Assembly: GCA_021806225.1 (NCBI GenBank)
Contig: JAJZXW010000021.1
Location: 62,001-126,000, forward strand
Length of the DNA stretch: 64,000 nt
Direction: 5' to 3'
From: Nitrospirota bacterium
GTDB taxonomy: Bacteria; Nitrospirota; Leptospirillia; Leptospirillales; Leptospirillaceae
How positions within the stretch are numbered: the stretch's first letter is position 1; every line of letters begins with the position of its first letter. The notes under the pieces are model-generated. The model ran no database searches. It saw nothing but the letters and a program-made list of their open reading frames with translations, and was not told where the DNA came from. The position numbers and the translations under genes are program-made. Of the stretch, positions 17,418 to 26,970 are shown in pieces.

Positions 17418-17445
17418 AACATACCCCCGGGGATCGGTTTGTCAA
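17418..17445 (-). promoter_or_regulatory. Candidate promoter of the cytochrome c gene
   Basis: On the minus strand a perfect TTGACA (17445-17440) is separated by 16 bases from TATGTT (17423-17418). The predicted leader is about 150 bases and very AT-rich in its second half (17330-17400). A second TTGACA at 17357-17352 lacks a good -10 partner. Confidence 0.5.
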
Positions 17446-17498
17446 TGCAAGGCCCTGCGATCGAAGGGAGAGGAAAGATCGAGGCGAGATCGGGCAAG

Positions 17499-17525
17499 AA
17501 TAAGGGGGAACCGGGGCTCCCCTTT
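17499..17525 (-). terminator. Candidate terminator after the dehydrogenase gene
   Basis: A short GC stem (GGGGA with TCCCC around an 8-base loop) is flanked by TTATTCTTG on the minus-strand side and TTTTT on the plus-strand side. On position it would end the minus-strand unit from the Dsb-like gene to the dehydrogenase. The T-run is actually better in the plus direction. Confidence 0.45.
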
Positions 17526-17594
17526 TTGGAAGAGCGTGTTATTTGAGGATGAGATTGGTTCCCCGACCGGCGGTGGGATCGGCGTCGGGGGTGT

Positions 17595-18503
17595 TCATGA
17601 GGCTGGAAGTCCTTGGTAGGATCCCTCCGGGATTCCGGCCCTTTCATAATGGGAGAGGATGACCGCCGACCAGTCCAGCGATTGTCTCCCTTTTGCGAGG
17701 CCCGAAAGAAAGGAGTCCCGAAGAATGCCCCCGAGAGGCAAAGGGACTCTCAGGCCATTGGCAGCCTCGAGCACGAGGTTGATGTCCTTGAGGCCGAGAT
17801 CCATCGTGAATCCGGCCTTGTTGTAATTTTTTTCGGCCATGATCCGCCCATAGTTTCCGTAAAGTGGAGAATGGAAGAGGGAGTCGTTGACGATTTCGAG
17901 AAAGAGGGACGGGTCGACTCCCGCTTTCTTGGCCAGCGAAAAGGCCTCGCCGAGGGTTTCCAGGGCGGCAGCGATCATGAAGTTCCCGGACAGCTTGACC
18001 AGATTGGCGGTCGAAGGTGTTTCTCCCAGTTGAAAAACTCTCGATCCCAGCGTGTTCAGAATGGGGATGACCCTTTGCACCGATTCCGCTTTCCCGGCGC
18101 AGAGGAGGCGGAGCCGACCTTCCCGCACGGCATCCGGCCGGCCGAAGACCGGGGCCGAGACAAATCCCTGGCCGTGGGCGGCGTGTCTTTTTTCTAGAGA
18201 GGCCGAAAAGTCGACGCTGATGGTCGAAAACGAGAGATGGATTGCTCCCTCAGGCATGGCGTCAAGAATTCCTCCCGTGACCAGGAGACTTTCCAGTGCC
18301 GTGTCGTCTGCGACCATTGTGGCGAGAATGTCGCATCGGGCCGCACTCAATGCCGGAGTTTCAGCCCAGATGGCCCCTTTTTCGAGAAGCGGAAGCGCAC
18401 GGCTCTTGGTCCTGTTGAAAAGTGTGACCGGAAATCCGTCAGCCAGGAGGCGCTCGACCATGGGCTCTCCCATGTGTCCCGTTCCCACAAAGGTGATATT
18501 CAT
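17595..18503 (-). CDS. NAD(P)-dependent beta-hydroxyacid dehydrogenase
   Basis: A 302-residue member of the 3-hydroxyisobutyrate dehydrogenase / glyoxylate-succinic semialdehyde reductase family. The Rossmann start is ITFVGTGHMGEPM (GxGxMG), followed by the NRT motif (LFNRTKSRA) whose arginine suggests NADPH. The family catalytic lysine lies in VKLSGNFMIAAALE, within the usual K-x2-(G/S)N pattern. The C-terminal helical domain has the expected KDINLVLE segment. The substrate cannot be told from sequence. The ATG overlaps the prepilin peptidase stop (ATGA), so it is co-translated although functionally unrelated. Confidence 0.88.
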   Translation of the reverse strand: MNITFVGTGHMGEPMVERLLADGFPVTLFNRTKSRALPLLEKGAIWAETPALSAARCDILATMVADDTALESLLVTGGILDAMPEGAIHLSFSTISVDFSASLEKRHAAHGQGFVSAPVFGRPDAVREGRLRLLCAGKAESVQRVIPILNTLGSRVFQLGETPSTANLVKLSGNFMIAAALETLGEAFSLAKKAGVDPSLFLEIVNDSLFHSPLYGNYGRIMAEKNYNKAGFTMDLGLKDINLVLEAANGLRVPLPLGGILRDSFLSGLAKGRQSLDWSAVILSHYERAGIPEGSYQGLPAS

Positions 18504-19285
18504 AAAGGTATCTCCAGGATATGACTGTTGATGAGGTGGACGAGGCCCGGGAAGGCCAGGGCAAGGAATCCTCCCAGACTCAGAAAGGGCCCGAACGGCA
18601 GGGCCTTTCCGAAAAGAGCCCCCCGATTGCCGCGCGGCTTGAGATAGTGGACGGCGAGAGCGGCGAGAATGCCGGTGGAGGAGGCCGCCAGAAGGACGAG
18701 GGAAAGGTTCCGGGGACCGGTGAATGCCCCGATGGCGGCAAGCCAGAAGGCGTCTCCCATCCCCATCCCCCGGCTATAAAATAAGGCGACGAGCGCCACG
18801 GGAATAAAGCCAATGAGCGCTCCTTCGCCAGAGCCAAGAAGGCCCTTCCAGCCCATCGTGAAGGTGGAGAAAGCAAGTCCGGTTGCGATTCCCGAAGAGG
18901 TGAGAAGATGGGGAAGGCGATGATGGCGCACGTCGATCAGGGTCAAGGGCAGGGCAAAGGAGAAAAAAAGGAACAGCGCAACCCGTTCCTCGATGGATGC
19001 TGGGAAAAAAACGACAAAAAGAAAAAAAAAGGAGGTTGCGAATTCTGAAATCGGAATTTCAGGGAGAATGCGATGATGACATCGTCTGCATCGTCCTCCC
19101 GAACGCATCCAGGAAACCAGGGGGAGAAGTTCAGAGAGGCCAAGAGGGGTAAAACAGTGATCGCACCGGGAGCCGGGAGTCGCGATGGAGAGTCCCTGGG
19201 GAATCCGAACGGCCAGGACCCCCAGAAAGCTTCCCCAGATACCGCCGGCAAGCAGTGCCGAAAGACCGATCAGGAGATTGGTCAT
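18500..19285 (-). CDS. pilD: Prepilin peptidase / N-methyltransferase (type 4, PilD/GspO family)
   Basis: A 261-residue polytopic aspartic protease that would cleave and methylate type IV pilin-like precursors. The N-terminal zinc-binding cysteines are present as C41-x2-C44 and C66-x2-C69. Catalytic aspartates are D118 in TLIDVRHHRLP and D178 in the GMGMGD signature, with about eight membrane segments around them. No pilin, ATPase or secretin gene is in the window, so it serves substrates encoded elsewhere. It is coupled downstream to the dehydrogenase by ATGA and lies 35 bases after a small unknown gene. Confidence 0.93.
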   Translation of the reverse strand: MTNLLIGLSALLAGGIWGSFLGVLAVRIPQGLSIATPGSRCDHCFTPLGLSELLPLVSWMRSGGRCRRCHHRILPEIPISEFATSFFFLFVVFFPASIEERVALFLFFSFALPLTLIDVRHHRLPHLLTSSGIATGLAFSTFTMGWKGLLGSGEGALIGFIPVALVALFYSRGMGMGDAFWLAAIGAFTGPRNLSLVLLAASSTGILAALAVHYLKPRGNRGALFGKALPFGPFLSLGGFLALAFPGLVHLINSHILEIPL

Positions 19286-19320
19286 GGCATGTCTCCTGAC
19301 GTGAGACCCATAGGGTGGAT

Positions 19321-19650
19321 CTAACTCTGAACCCCTGTTTCCTGAGGCTTGGGAGCCGACTCCTCCCGGGAAGGGTCCTTGAGTCTTATCTGAAAGCCCA
19401 GACGGAGCAGGATGTTGATCCGCTCTTTGGTCATCCGGTCTCGTTCCTCCTTGGTGGACTTTTTCTTTTCAAGGAATGAAAGAGAGTTTTTGATGGTCTG
19501 GATCGCATCCTTGATGGAGTCCTTATTCGTGTCGTTTGTCAAAGCGGCTGATTGCTCGACGATGTTCTCAATGTCGATTTCAGTCCATCTGTCGATATCG
19601 GTCCAGGGGCGAAATGCCACGGGGTCTGTTCTCCTTGATTTCTGGGCCAT
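19321..19650 (-). CDS. Conserved-looking small soluble protein, unknown
   Basis: A 109-residue charged protein without membrane segments or a signal peptide. The central part (about 40-85) is predicted helical with heptad-like spacing (IKDAIQTIKNSLSFLEKKK). There are no cysteines and no catalytic motif. The ribosome site is weak (GTGGG about 5 bases before the ATG). It sits between the Dsb-like gene and the prepilin peptidase in the same direction, with short gaps, which argues for a real gene in that unit. Confidence 0.6.
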   Translation of the reverse strand: MAQKSRRTDPVAFRPWTDIDRWTEIDIENIVEQSAALTNDTNKDSIKDAIQTIKNSLSFLEKKKSTKEERDRMTKERINILLRLGFQIRLKDPSREESAPKPQETGVQS

Positions 19651-19714
19651 CGGCCCACGTCTGTCTTCGAAATTATTTTAAGATAAATCCGGGGGATTGT
19701 TTCGATCAATCCTT

Positions 19715-20770
19715 TCAGTTCGTTTTTGGCTGGGAAGCTTTTTGCGATTCCTGGGCAAAAATCTGTTTAATGTCGTCATAGGAAAGATAGCCAGACTTGA
19801 CTTGGCCATCGACGATGAACACCGGTGTCGAAGGAACCCCGATGTGAGAGGTCAATGTATCGCCGGCTTTCGAAATGTCGGGAAGTGGGCGACTTTGGTC
19901 GATGCATGCCTGGACCTTGGGAGTGGGAATTCCCGCCTGGACCATGAATCCGGCAAAGATGGGCTTAAGGCCCGCTTTGTCGATATTTTTGAGGTCGACC
20001 CGCTGGTCAAGCTGATTGTGAATCGCCCAGAAGGCGGCCGGCTTCTCTTTATAGACGCACATTTCGAAGATTGCCGCGTCCAGGGAGTTTCGGTGGATGG
20101 TGACCTGCGGGTAGGGAATATATGTGAAACGGATGGAGGAATCTGACGCGACCTTGTCCTGAACCTCCCGGTTCCAGCGACGACAGACCGAGCATTGTTC
20201 GTCTCCGAACATGATCAGGGAGTGAGGAGCGTTTCCAGGTCCTGTGGAGGGAAACTTGTCCATCTGGAAAGTTGATGACGGGATAAAAAGGGAGACGGGT
20301 TGCGGGGGAGGGATGCTTGGAACGACAGCATAGTGCTGGGTAATGTCGAGAAGGGGCGTCGTAACGAGATAGCGATGATTGATGATATAGACAGGAAGAA
20401 CAATTTTTTGAGCTCCGACGATTATCGAAAAAGGAAGTGCCAGAATGTCATTGTCGACTGCCTTGGGGGCGAGCCAGGAAAAATCACGGTAGGGAATGCG
20501 CTGGCGGGCCAGGGAATCGAGAATGACCTTCTGGAATCGTTTCTGAAGCGCTGCAGGGTCGTCTGAGACCGGCGCACTCGAGATTGCGGGAGATTGCACT
20601 GAAGGGGATGGCCCCGAAGGGGAAGCGGCCAGGGCTTTGCCGAAGTCAACGCCTCCGGAAAGTGAGACCATGAGTCCCAAAAAAACCCAAAAAACAAGGG
20701 ATCGGTCTCGAGCGAAAACGCGTTTTAAAAATCCGCTCCGTGAAAAGCTGCTTGAGAAGGCAAACGGCAT
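19715..20770 (-). CDS. Periplasmic DsbA/DsbC-like thiol-disulphide oxidoreductase
   Basis: A 351-residue exported protein. A long N-terminal region contains a hydrophobic signal or anchor (about 24-40), then a proline/serine-rich linker (50-70). A domain of about 100 residues resembling a dimerisation region precedes the thioredoxin fold. The active site is C193-S-V-C196 in FGDEQCSVCRRW, and the cis-proline loop is GVPSTPVFIV near the C-terminus. Two more cysteines lie in the helical insert. It probably catalyses disulphide formation or isomerisation in exported proteins such as c-type cytochromes, which is an inference. It heads the minus-strand unit that continues to the prepilin peptidase. 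Confidence 0.87.
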   Translation of the reverse strand: MPFAFSSSFSRSGFLKRVFARDRSLVFWVFLGLMVSLSGGVDFGKALAASPSGPSPSVQSPAISSAPVSDDPAALQKRFQKVILDSLARQRIPYRDFSWLAPKAVDNDILALPFSIIVGAQKIVLPVYIINHRYLVTTPLLDITQHYAVVPSIPPPQPVSLFIPSSTFQMDKFPSTGPGNAPHSLIMFGDEQCSVCRRWNREVQDKVASDSSIRFTYIPYPQVTIHRNSLDAAIFEMCVYKEKPAAFWAIHNQLDQRVDLKNIDKAGLKPIFAGFMVQAGIPTPKVQACIDQSRPLPDISKAGDTLTSHIGVPSTPVFIVDGQVKSGYLSYDDIKQIFAQESQKASQPKTN

Positions 20771-21177
20771 GTTATGGTCTCTCTATGGTTACCAGATTCT
20801 TGTGTTTCCCGATCCGTCCCATATTCATTAGAAAGGGGCCAGGGGCTGGCAATGTCCTTCCCCTGTTCCCGGTATCGGGGATCTCTATCGTCGAGATCGG
20901 CATAGAGTGGAGCGGGGTCTGAACATAAAAAACTTTTCGGGACATATCCTTCTGGCCAGAATCGGAGTCCTTGAGAAATATCAGGCCCGGAATTGGTGAG
21001 GGACGGCGGTGGAGAAGCGTATGTCCGGATCGGTTTTTGGACCGCATCTTAACGATGCTAGCAAACGGGGGGTAAAGATTCAATCTTCCCTTGGAGGATG
21101 GAGGGAAGGGAGTCTTGAAATCGAGGTGCTGAATGGAGTAGCCTTTTGACGATTTGCCATCTTTGTTTCCGATAGTT
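20771..21177. other. Intergenic stretch between the Dsb-like gene and tRNA-Thr
   Basis: No gene is supported here. The region must hold the divergent promoters of the Dsb-like gene and of tRNA-Thr. The only structured element I noticed is a small perfect inverted repeat AAGATT-C-AATCTT at 21075-21087. Weak TTGAAA-type boxes occur around 21114. Confidence 0.45.
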
Positions 21178-21253
21178 GCTCCTGTAGCTCAATTGGCAGA
21201 GCACCCGCCTTGTAAGCGGAAGGTTCTCGGTTCAATTCCGAGCAGGAGCTCCA
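21178..21253 (+). tRNA. tRNA-Thr(UGU)
   Basis: A 76-nt tRNA. The acceptor stem GCTCCTG pairs with CAGGAGC, the D arm is GCTCAATTGGCAGAGC, the anticodon loop is CTTGTAA with anticodon TGT, and the T arm CTCGG-TTCAATT-CCGAG is intact. CCA is encoded at 21251-21253. The 27-43 pair is a C-A mismatch; otherwise the cloverleaf is regular. Confidence 0.95.
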
Positions 21254-21435
21254 GCTTTCGACTACTCCCCTCTATTATTCTTATTTTCTTCAGGACACAT
21301 GATGCGCCGACAGGGGTTTGGGTCGTGTCTGGTCCATGACATCTGTCTCGTTTTTGTGATTAAATAGAAAAAGGAAGATCTGGGGAGAATTTTTGATGCC
21401 GGTAAATGTTTGGCATCACGTTTTGTGGAGAGGCC

Positions 21436-22041
21436 ATGAGTCAGGAATCGCTTGAAGCCCATGACCTGATGGAGTCGCTCAGTGAGTCCATCGAAAAGCG
21501 CGAAGAAAAAAGAGATCAGTGGAATATCAAGGTGGCGTTGACCACCTCTATCCTGGCTGTTTTTGCCGCTTTGTCAAATCTTGAATCCGAGCAGAAAACC
21601 TCGGAAGCGATCATGCTGAAAAACTCGGCCATCTTTTATCAGGCCAAGGCCTCAGACCAGTGGTCTTTCTATCAGGCAAAAAAGATCAAGCTCCATATGT
21701 CCGAGAATCAAATTCACCTGGTGGATCTTATCCATTCGTCTCGGAGCGAAAAGGACCGTTTGGAAAAACTGATTTTGAAATACAAGGGACAGGTCGGGAA
21801 AATAAAAAAACAGGCCATGGGGTTCGAGGAAGAGCGTGATCGGATGAATGCGCTGTCGGACCGCTCTCTGGCTCACCATCATGCCTTCGCCCTCAGCGTT
21901 GTCTGTTTTCAGATCAGTATCGTCCTTTCGTCAATGGCCGTCATGCTGAGAAGAAATTCCCTCTGGTATGTCAGTTTGGGGCTTGGAGGCTTGGGAACAT
22001 TGGCTTTTGTCAACGGTTTCCTCATGTTTTTCCATCTTTAG
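21436..22041 (+). CDS. DUF4337-type membrane protein
   Basis: A 201-residue protein resembling the DUF4337 family. Order: a charged N-terminal helix, a first membrane segment (about 32-50) ending at LSNLESEQKTSEAIM, and a long helical soluble region with the family-like WSFYQAKKIK segment (Q-A-K repeats). A coiled-coil-like stretch and two hydrophobic C-terminal segments follow (about 145-165 and 175-198). Function is unknown in the family. The ATG at 21436 is preferred over the in-frame ATG at 21406 because GGAG lies 6 bases before it. A small lipoprotein gene follows after 13 bases. Confidence 0.83.
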   Translation: MSQESLEAHDLMESLSESIEKREEKRDQWNIKVALTTSILAVFAALSNLESEQKTSEAIMLKNSAIFYQAKASDQWSFYQAKKIKLHMSENQIHLVDLIHSSRSEKDRLEKLILKYKGQVGKIKKQAMGFEEERDRMNALSDRSLAHHHAFALSVVCFQISIVLSSMAVMLRRNSLWYVSLGLGGLGTLAFVNGFLMFFHL

Positions 22042-22054
22042 GCAGGTGATTTCG

Positions 22055-22291
22055 ATGGGATGCTTTAGAAAAGAGATTCGGGCTGTCATTTTTTGTGGGT
22101 TGCTTGTGATGGCAGGCTGCCATTCCTCTCCGGGGACATCAAAAACGGCAGAGGTCCCGGAGGCCTCTACCCCTTCTCCCTCTCGAACCGCAACCTCACC
22201 TTCGGTCCTTCCCGGACAGCTGGGGGGGGCCAACTCGTTTGTCCCCTATGCGGACAAGCCGCCCCTGGGAACTCCCGTTGAAACGCATTGA
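22055..22291 (+). CDS. Small lipoprotein
   Basis: A 78-residue protein with an N-terminal signal and a lipobox ending LVMAGC (cysteine at 22), so it should be lipidated and membrane-attached. The mature part is short, rich in serine, threonine and proline, and has no recognisable domain. The ATG follows AGGTGAT with good spacing, and the frame continues 5' only as an overlap with the preceding gene. It is probably co-transcribed with the DUF4337 gene. Function unknown. Confidence 0.8.
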   Translation: MGCFRKEIRAVIFCGLLVMAGCHSSPGTSKTAEVPEASTPSPSRTATSPSVLPGQLGGANSFVPYADKPPLGTPVETH

Positions 22292-22364
22292 CAGGGATGG
22301 CGATTGACGTCTCATCCTTATACACGGGGCAGGGGGTTGATTTATTAAAGGAGATCTGTAGAAT

Positions 22365-22886
22365 ATGTCCGATAACCCCGTTTTGCCCCCCTCCCCCGAC
22401 CGATTGACCGAAGAGATCTCTCTTCTCCTTGTTTCAATGGGACTGACACTCTACGATCTTGTGCTACCCAAGAAAAACAGCGGTGTCCTTCGGGTTTTTA
22501 TCGAAAGCCCCGAGGGGGTGACGATTGACCAGCTGGAAGGCGCCAGTCGCCGGATCAGTGTGTTGCTCGATGTCATTGATCCTTTCCCGGGCCGCTATCA
22601 CCTTGAGGTAAGCTCTCCCGGTCTTGACCGGATGCTGAAGATTCCGGTGGATCTTGAGCGCAATCCTGGCCGGTGGGTCAACGTGAAGCTTGTCGAGGCC
22701 ATGTCAGGCCAGAAGGTTTGGAAGGGCCGGATCGGAGCGGTGACTGCGGAGGGATTCGAGCTTTTGGTCTCGTCCGGAAAGAAGTCTGCCACCCTTGAGA
22801 TTGTTTTTTCGAATGTCAGGAGCGTGCAGGCGGAGTTCTGGCGTCCCGTTCCCGTATCAAAAGACCGGGAAGGGACCCGGTCATGA
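22365..22886 (+). CDS. rimP: Ribosome maturation factor RimP
   Basis: A 173-residue 30S assembly factor at the head of the conserved rimP-nusA-infB cluster. The N-terminal alpha/beta domain contains the family-typical LRVFIESPEGVTIDQLEGASRRISVL, split here by normal spacing, and the EVSSPGLDR signature follows. The C-terminal part is an SH3-like barrel ending in FSNVRSVQAEF. AAAGGAGA lies about 11 bases upstream of the ATG. Expression is probably linked with nusA, 111 bases downstream. Confidence 0.95.
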   Translation: MSDNPVLPPSPDRLTEEISLLLVSMGLTLYDLVLPKKNSGVLRVFIESPEGVTIDQLEGASRRISVLLDVIDPFPGRYHLEVSSPGLDRMLKIPVDLERNPGRWVNVKLVEAMSGQKVWKGRIGAVTAEGFELLVSSGKKSATLEIVFSNVRSVQAEFWRPVPVSKDREGTRS

Positions 22887-22997
22887 GGGTAAAACGGGCA
22901 TCGTGTGGTAGAGTGTAATGATATAAAGAGACAGGAAGCTTGTTTCCCGGATGACGTTCAAGTCGGACGAAGAGACGGGACCGATTGGGAGAGATGA

Positions 22998-24341
22998 ATG
23001 GTTAATCAGGAATTGTTGAGTGTTCTTGACCAGCTTCACCGGGAGAAAGGAATTCCCCAGGAAACACTCCTGGAAGCCCTGCAGTCTGCCATTATGACCG
23101 CTGCAAGAAAACGCTATGGCGGGGGCGATAATTTTCAGGTCGAAATCGATCCGAGAACAGGAGAGATCCAGGTCCTTCATATTCGCCGGATTGTCGAGAA
23201 TGTCCTTTCTCCCAATGAGGAGGTCTCTCTTGCCGAAGCGATGGAGTCCGACCCCGAGGCGGAGGTGGGAGATGAGATCGGCGCCTATCTCGAAATCGAT
23301 GACTTCGGTCGGATTGCGGCCCAGGCGGCAAAACAGGTCATTTTCCAGAAGGTGCGCGAAGCCGAATGGTCTGTGGTAGCCAGGGAGTTTGGCGGGAAAA
23401 AGGGGAATGTTGTCGCCGGGGTCTACATCGGACAGGAAAAGAGAAGTTTCATCATAGACCTGGGAAAGACGGAAGCGATCCTGCCCTACAAAGAGCAAAT
23501 TCCAAGAGAGTCCTTTCATCGCGGAGACAGGGTCAAGGCTCTTCTTCTCGACATCCGGACAACGACCCGGGGGCCGCAGCTTATACTGTCTAGAACCCAT
23601 CCCGAGTTTCTTGCTCGCCTCTTCGAGAAGGAAGTTCCTGAGATAAGCGAGGGGATTATCGAGATCAAGGGTGTTGTTCGTGATCCGGGTGAGCGGGCCA
23701 AGGTCGCTGTTCTTTCCCGGGACCCTAATGTTGATCCGGTCGGTTCGTGCGTCGGAGTCAAGGGCTCACGTGTCCAGGCCATTGTCCGGGAAATACACGG
23801 AGAGAAAATCGATATTATCGACTGGAGTCCGGATCCGGGGACCTTTATCGCCCGTGCGCTTTCACCAGCCAAGGTTCTTCGTGTGGCGACCCGGGACGGG
23901 GAGTTCGACAAGGTTGCAACGGTCGTCGTCGCCAATCAGCAGCTGTCCCTTGCCATAGGCCGTCGGGGCCAGAATGTCCGCCTTGCGGCAAAGCTGACCG
24001 GATGGAAGATCGACATCTTCAGTGAGCAGCAGTACGAGGCCGATCGGATGGCCCGCTCCGCAGAAGGAGAGCATGAGGGTGAAGCCGCGCTCTCACAGGA
24101 ATCTCCTTCGATGATTCTTCTCGAGGATCTTCCCGGAATGGGCGGAAATATGGCCGATGCCCTGAAGGCGGCGGGTTTTGACAGTGTCGAAAAGGTCGCC
24201 AATGCATCAGCGGAGGACATCGCCAAGCTTCCGAAGTTTGGTCCGAAAACCGCCGCCAAGCTGATCGAGACCGCGCGGGATTTCATGGGTTATCCGAAGA
24301 CTTCCGGGACAACGCCGGAGACGGATTCGGGGTCGGTATAA
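22998..24341 (+). CDS. nusA: Transcription termination/antitermination factor NusA
   Basis: A 447-residue RNA-polymerase-binding factor. Order: an N-terminal polymerase-binding domain (about 1-125), an S1 domain (about 130-200), KH1 and KH2 domains (about 200-345, with GVKGSRVQAIV and AIGRRGQNVRLA). There is one C-terminal helix-hairpin-helix/acidic-repeat-like unit (LLEDLPGMGGNMADAL and FGPKTAAKLI). GGGAGAG sits 5 bases before the ATG. A four-codon frame (ATG AAT GGT TAA) begins 4 bases upstream and overlaps the start; this is probably incidental. The gene is part of the ribosome-maturation operon. Confidence 0.96.
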   Translation: MVNQELLSVLDQLHREKGIPQETLLEALQSAIMTAARKRYGGGDNFQVEIDPRTGEIQVLHIRRIVENVLSPNEEVSLAEAMESDPEAEVGDEIGAYLEIDDFGRIAAQAAKQVIFQKVREAEWSVVAREFGGKKGNVVAGVYIGQEKRSFIIDLGKTEAILPYKEQIPRESFHRGDRVKALLLDIRTTTRGPQLILSRTHPEFLARLFEKEVPEISEGIIEIKGVVRDPGERAKVAVLSRDPNVDPVGSCVGVKGSRVQAIVREIHGEKIDIIDWSPDPGTFIARALSPAKVLRVATRDGEFDKVATVVVANQQLSLAIGRRGQNVRLAAKLTGWKIDIFSEQQYEADRMARSAEGEHEGEAALSQESPSMILLEDLPGMGGNMADALKAAGFDSVEKVANASAEDIAKLPKFGPKTAAKLIETARDFMGYPKTSGTTPETDSGSV

Positions 24342-24360
24342 CGAAGAGGGGGATGGTTCT

Positions 24361-26970
24361 TTGAAGGTTTATGAATTGGCTCGCGAATTGAAAATGGAAA
24401 GCAAATCCCTGCTTGCCAAACTTAAACTGTGGGGGATTCATGCGCCCTCTCACATGGCGACACTCGATGAAAGAACCATCAACACCGTTCGGCAAAAGAT
24501 AAAGAAGGGGGAGGAGGCCCCCGAGGCCCCCAAAAAACCGATACTCATCAAGAAAAAATCCCTCTCTTCCGGGAACGAAAGCCCTGAGGGGCAACCCGTT
24601 CAACCCGAAGCGTTCCCCGCTCCCGAAACGGCATTCGTCGAGGCCGAGCGCCCCGCCGGCATGGAAAAGGTCGTGAATGTCGTCGAAGCGGCCTCCTTCC
24701 CTGTCACGGAAGCCCTTCCAACAGCAGGATCTCCTGCCGAGAATATTCTTCCCCGGATTCCGGTTGAGGGGTGGACTCAGGAAAACGCGCCAGGTCGAGA
24801 AAAGGCTACAGCACCTCCTTCCCCGGCTGCTTCCTCAAAAGAAGGTGCGGACAAGGGAGCGGCCCGGGATCGGGGCCTCCCCGGAGACAAGCGCGGAAAG
24901 CCAGCAAAGACCACAAAAGATAAAAATCAGAAGCTCGATCGTCTTCACATGCTGCGCGAAGAGGATTTTGTCGATCTCGAGGAGGCTGGAGAAAAAGAAT
25001 CCTCAACATCCAAGCCGTCTGTTTCCCCCGCCCCGGTTCATCGTGTTGTCGCTCCCGGGGCTCCCCCCGAAACACAGACATCGTCCAGGACATCCTTTCC
25101 GCGTCCTGCATTCAAAAAACCCCCCGCCTTCAAGAAGAAGGCGAAAGGGGGAAGCGATTCAAGAGGAGCCGCTCAGGCCATTGACGGGACCAAAGCCCGG
25201 AAGAAATCCATACGGATCGAGGCCGGAACCAGCGTCAAGGATTTCGCGGACAAATTGGGTGTCAAGGTACAGGATGTCATCATGCGTCTGATGGCGATGG
25301 GGGTGATGACTACGATCACCGAGCCGCTCGACCCTGAAGCCGCGATGCTTGTCGCCGAGCAGCTGGGCATTGCCGTCGAGATCCAGCAGGAAGAGCCGGA
25401 GGAAGCCATTCTCGGTGAATCGGAGGATTCGACGGAGGATCTTTTGCCCCGCCCGCCCGTCGTCACAATCATGGGCCACACAGACCATGGGAAGACCTCA
25501 CTTCTCGATGCCATTCGTAAAAGCAAAGTGGCCGAGGGGGAGGCGGGTGGCATCACCCAGCATATCGGTGCCTACACCGTATCGATTAACGGACGGGACA
25601 TCACCTTCCTCGATACTCCCGGACACGAAGCCTTCACGGCGATGCGGGCCCGGGGAGCCAAGGCAACGGATGTCGTTGTTCTGGTCGTTGCCGCGGATGA
25701 TGGAGTCATGCCCCAGACAGTGGAGGCCATCAACCATGCCCGCGCGGCCGATGTTCCGATCGTCGTCGCCATAAACAAGATCGACAAACCGGAGGCTAAT
25801 CCGGACCGTGTCAAGCAGGCTCTGTCCGAATACGGGCTCACACCAGAAGAATGGGGCGGTACGACGATATTCTGCCCTGTTTCGGCTAAAAAGAGGACGG
25901 GTCTGGACCTTCTTCTCGAAATGATCTTGCTTCAGGCGGACGTTCTCGACCTTAAGGCCAATCCCAATCGCCGGGCCCGCGGTCTCGTCATCGAATCACG
26001 TCTGGACAGGGGAAGAGGCATCGTGGCTTCTGTTCTCGTTCAAAAAGGAACCCTCAAGGTCGGGAACTTTCTTGTCCTGGGAGCCCAGGTCGGTCGGGTT
26101 CGAAGCCTGACGGACCCCTTCGGCCACCGGATCACAGAGGTCACCCCTTCGCATTCGGCCGAAGTCGTTGGACTCGACGGGATGCCTCAGCCTGGCGACA
26201 TTTTCATCGCGGTCGAGGACGAAAAACTTGGTCGGCAGGTGGCCATGGCCCGGCAAGCCAGACAAAGGGCCCTTCAGCTTCTCCAGAACAAGAAGGTTAC
26301 GCTTGAGGATCTCTATTCCCAGATTGAGGAAGGAATCATCAAGGATCTCAACCTGATCCTCAAGGTCGATGTCCAGGGTTCGATCGAACCCATCCGCCAG
26401 GCGATCGGCAAACTTGAGAACAAGAAGGTCAGAGTACGATTCATCCATGAAGGTGTGGGAGGAATTAGGGAAACCGATGTCCTGTTGGCCCAGGCTTCAA
26501 ACGCCGTTATTCTTGGTTTCAATGTTCGTCCGGAGCCCAAGGCCCTGACTTTGGCGGAACGGGAAAAAGTGGAAATGAAGTTCTACTCGGTTATCTATGA
26601 CGCCGTGGAAGACATCAGGAAGGCAATGGAAGGAATGCTTTCGCCGACAATTCGCGAAAAGTTTGTCGGTCGTGCCGAGGTGCGTCAGGTTTACAATATC
26701 ACCCGTGTCGGAACGGTTGCCGGATGCTATGTTTCCGAGGGAGTCATGCAACGGACCGGGACGGTGGTCAAGCTCATTCGTGATGGAGCGGTGGTGTTCG
26801 AAGGCAAGATGGAAGCCCTTAAGCGATTCAAGGACGATGTCCGTGAAGTCGCCGCCGGCTACGAATGCGGGATTTCCCTGGAGAATTTCCGCGATATCAA
26901 GGTGGGTGATCTGATCGAGTGTTTCGTCCAGGAAAAGATAGCGGGAAAGCTTGAGCCGGTCAACACATGA
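24361..26970 (+). CDS. infB: Translation initiation factor IF-2
   Basis: An 869-residue GTPase that brings initiator tRNA to the 30S subunit. It has an N-terminal IF2N domain ([20 protein letters not shown]) and a long, charged proline/alanine/lysine linker (about 60-285). A second IF2N-like domain follows (about 285-335), then the G domain with GHTDHGKTS near residue 372 (threonine where valine is usual), [14 protein letters not shown] and SAKKRTG. Domains II-IV complete the protein. The start is a TTG behind GAGGGGG. Downstream ylxP may start inside the 3' end. Confidence 0.97.
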   Translation: MKVYELARELKMESKSLLAKLKLWGIHAPSHMATLDERTINTVRQKIKKGEEAPEAPKKPILIKKKSLSSGNESPEGQPVQPEAFPAPETAFVEAERPAGMEKVVNVVEAASFPVTEALPTAGSPAENILPRIPVEGWTQENAPGREKATAPPSPAASSKEGADKGAARDRGLPGDKRGKPAKTTKDKNQKLDRLHMLREEDFVDLEEAGEKESSTSKPSVSPAPVHRVVAPGAPPETQTSSRTSFPRPAFKKPPAFKKKAKGGSDSRGAAQAIDGTKARKKSIRIEAGTSVKDFADKLGVKVQDVIMRLMAMGVMTTITEPLDPEAAMLVAEQLGIAVEIQQEEPEEAILGESEDSTEDLLPRPPVVTIMGHTDHGKTSLLDAIRKSKVAEGEAGGITQHIGAYTVSINGRDITFLDTPGHEAFTAMRARGAKATDVVVLVVAADDGVMPQTVEAINHARAADVPIVVAINKIDKPEANPDRVKQALSEYGLTPEEWGGTTIFCPVSAKKRTGLDLLLEMILLQADVLDLKANPNRRARGLVIESRLDRGRGIVASVLVQKGTLKVGNFLVLGAQVGRVRSLTDPFGHRITEVTPSHSAEVVGLDGMPQPGDIFIAVEDEKLGRQVAMARQARQRALQLLQNKKVTLEDLYSQIEEGIIKDLNLILKVDVQGSIEPIRQAIGKLENKKVRVRFIHEGVGGIRETDVLLAQASNAVILGFNVRPEPKALTLAEREKVEMKFYSVIYDAVEDIRKAMEGMLSPTIREKFVGRAEVRQVYNITRVGTVAGCYVSEGVMQRTGTVVKLIRDGAVVFEGKMEALKRFKDDVREVAAGYECGISLENFRDIKVGDLIECFVQEKIAGKLEPVNT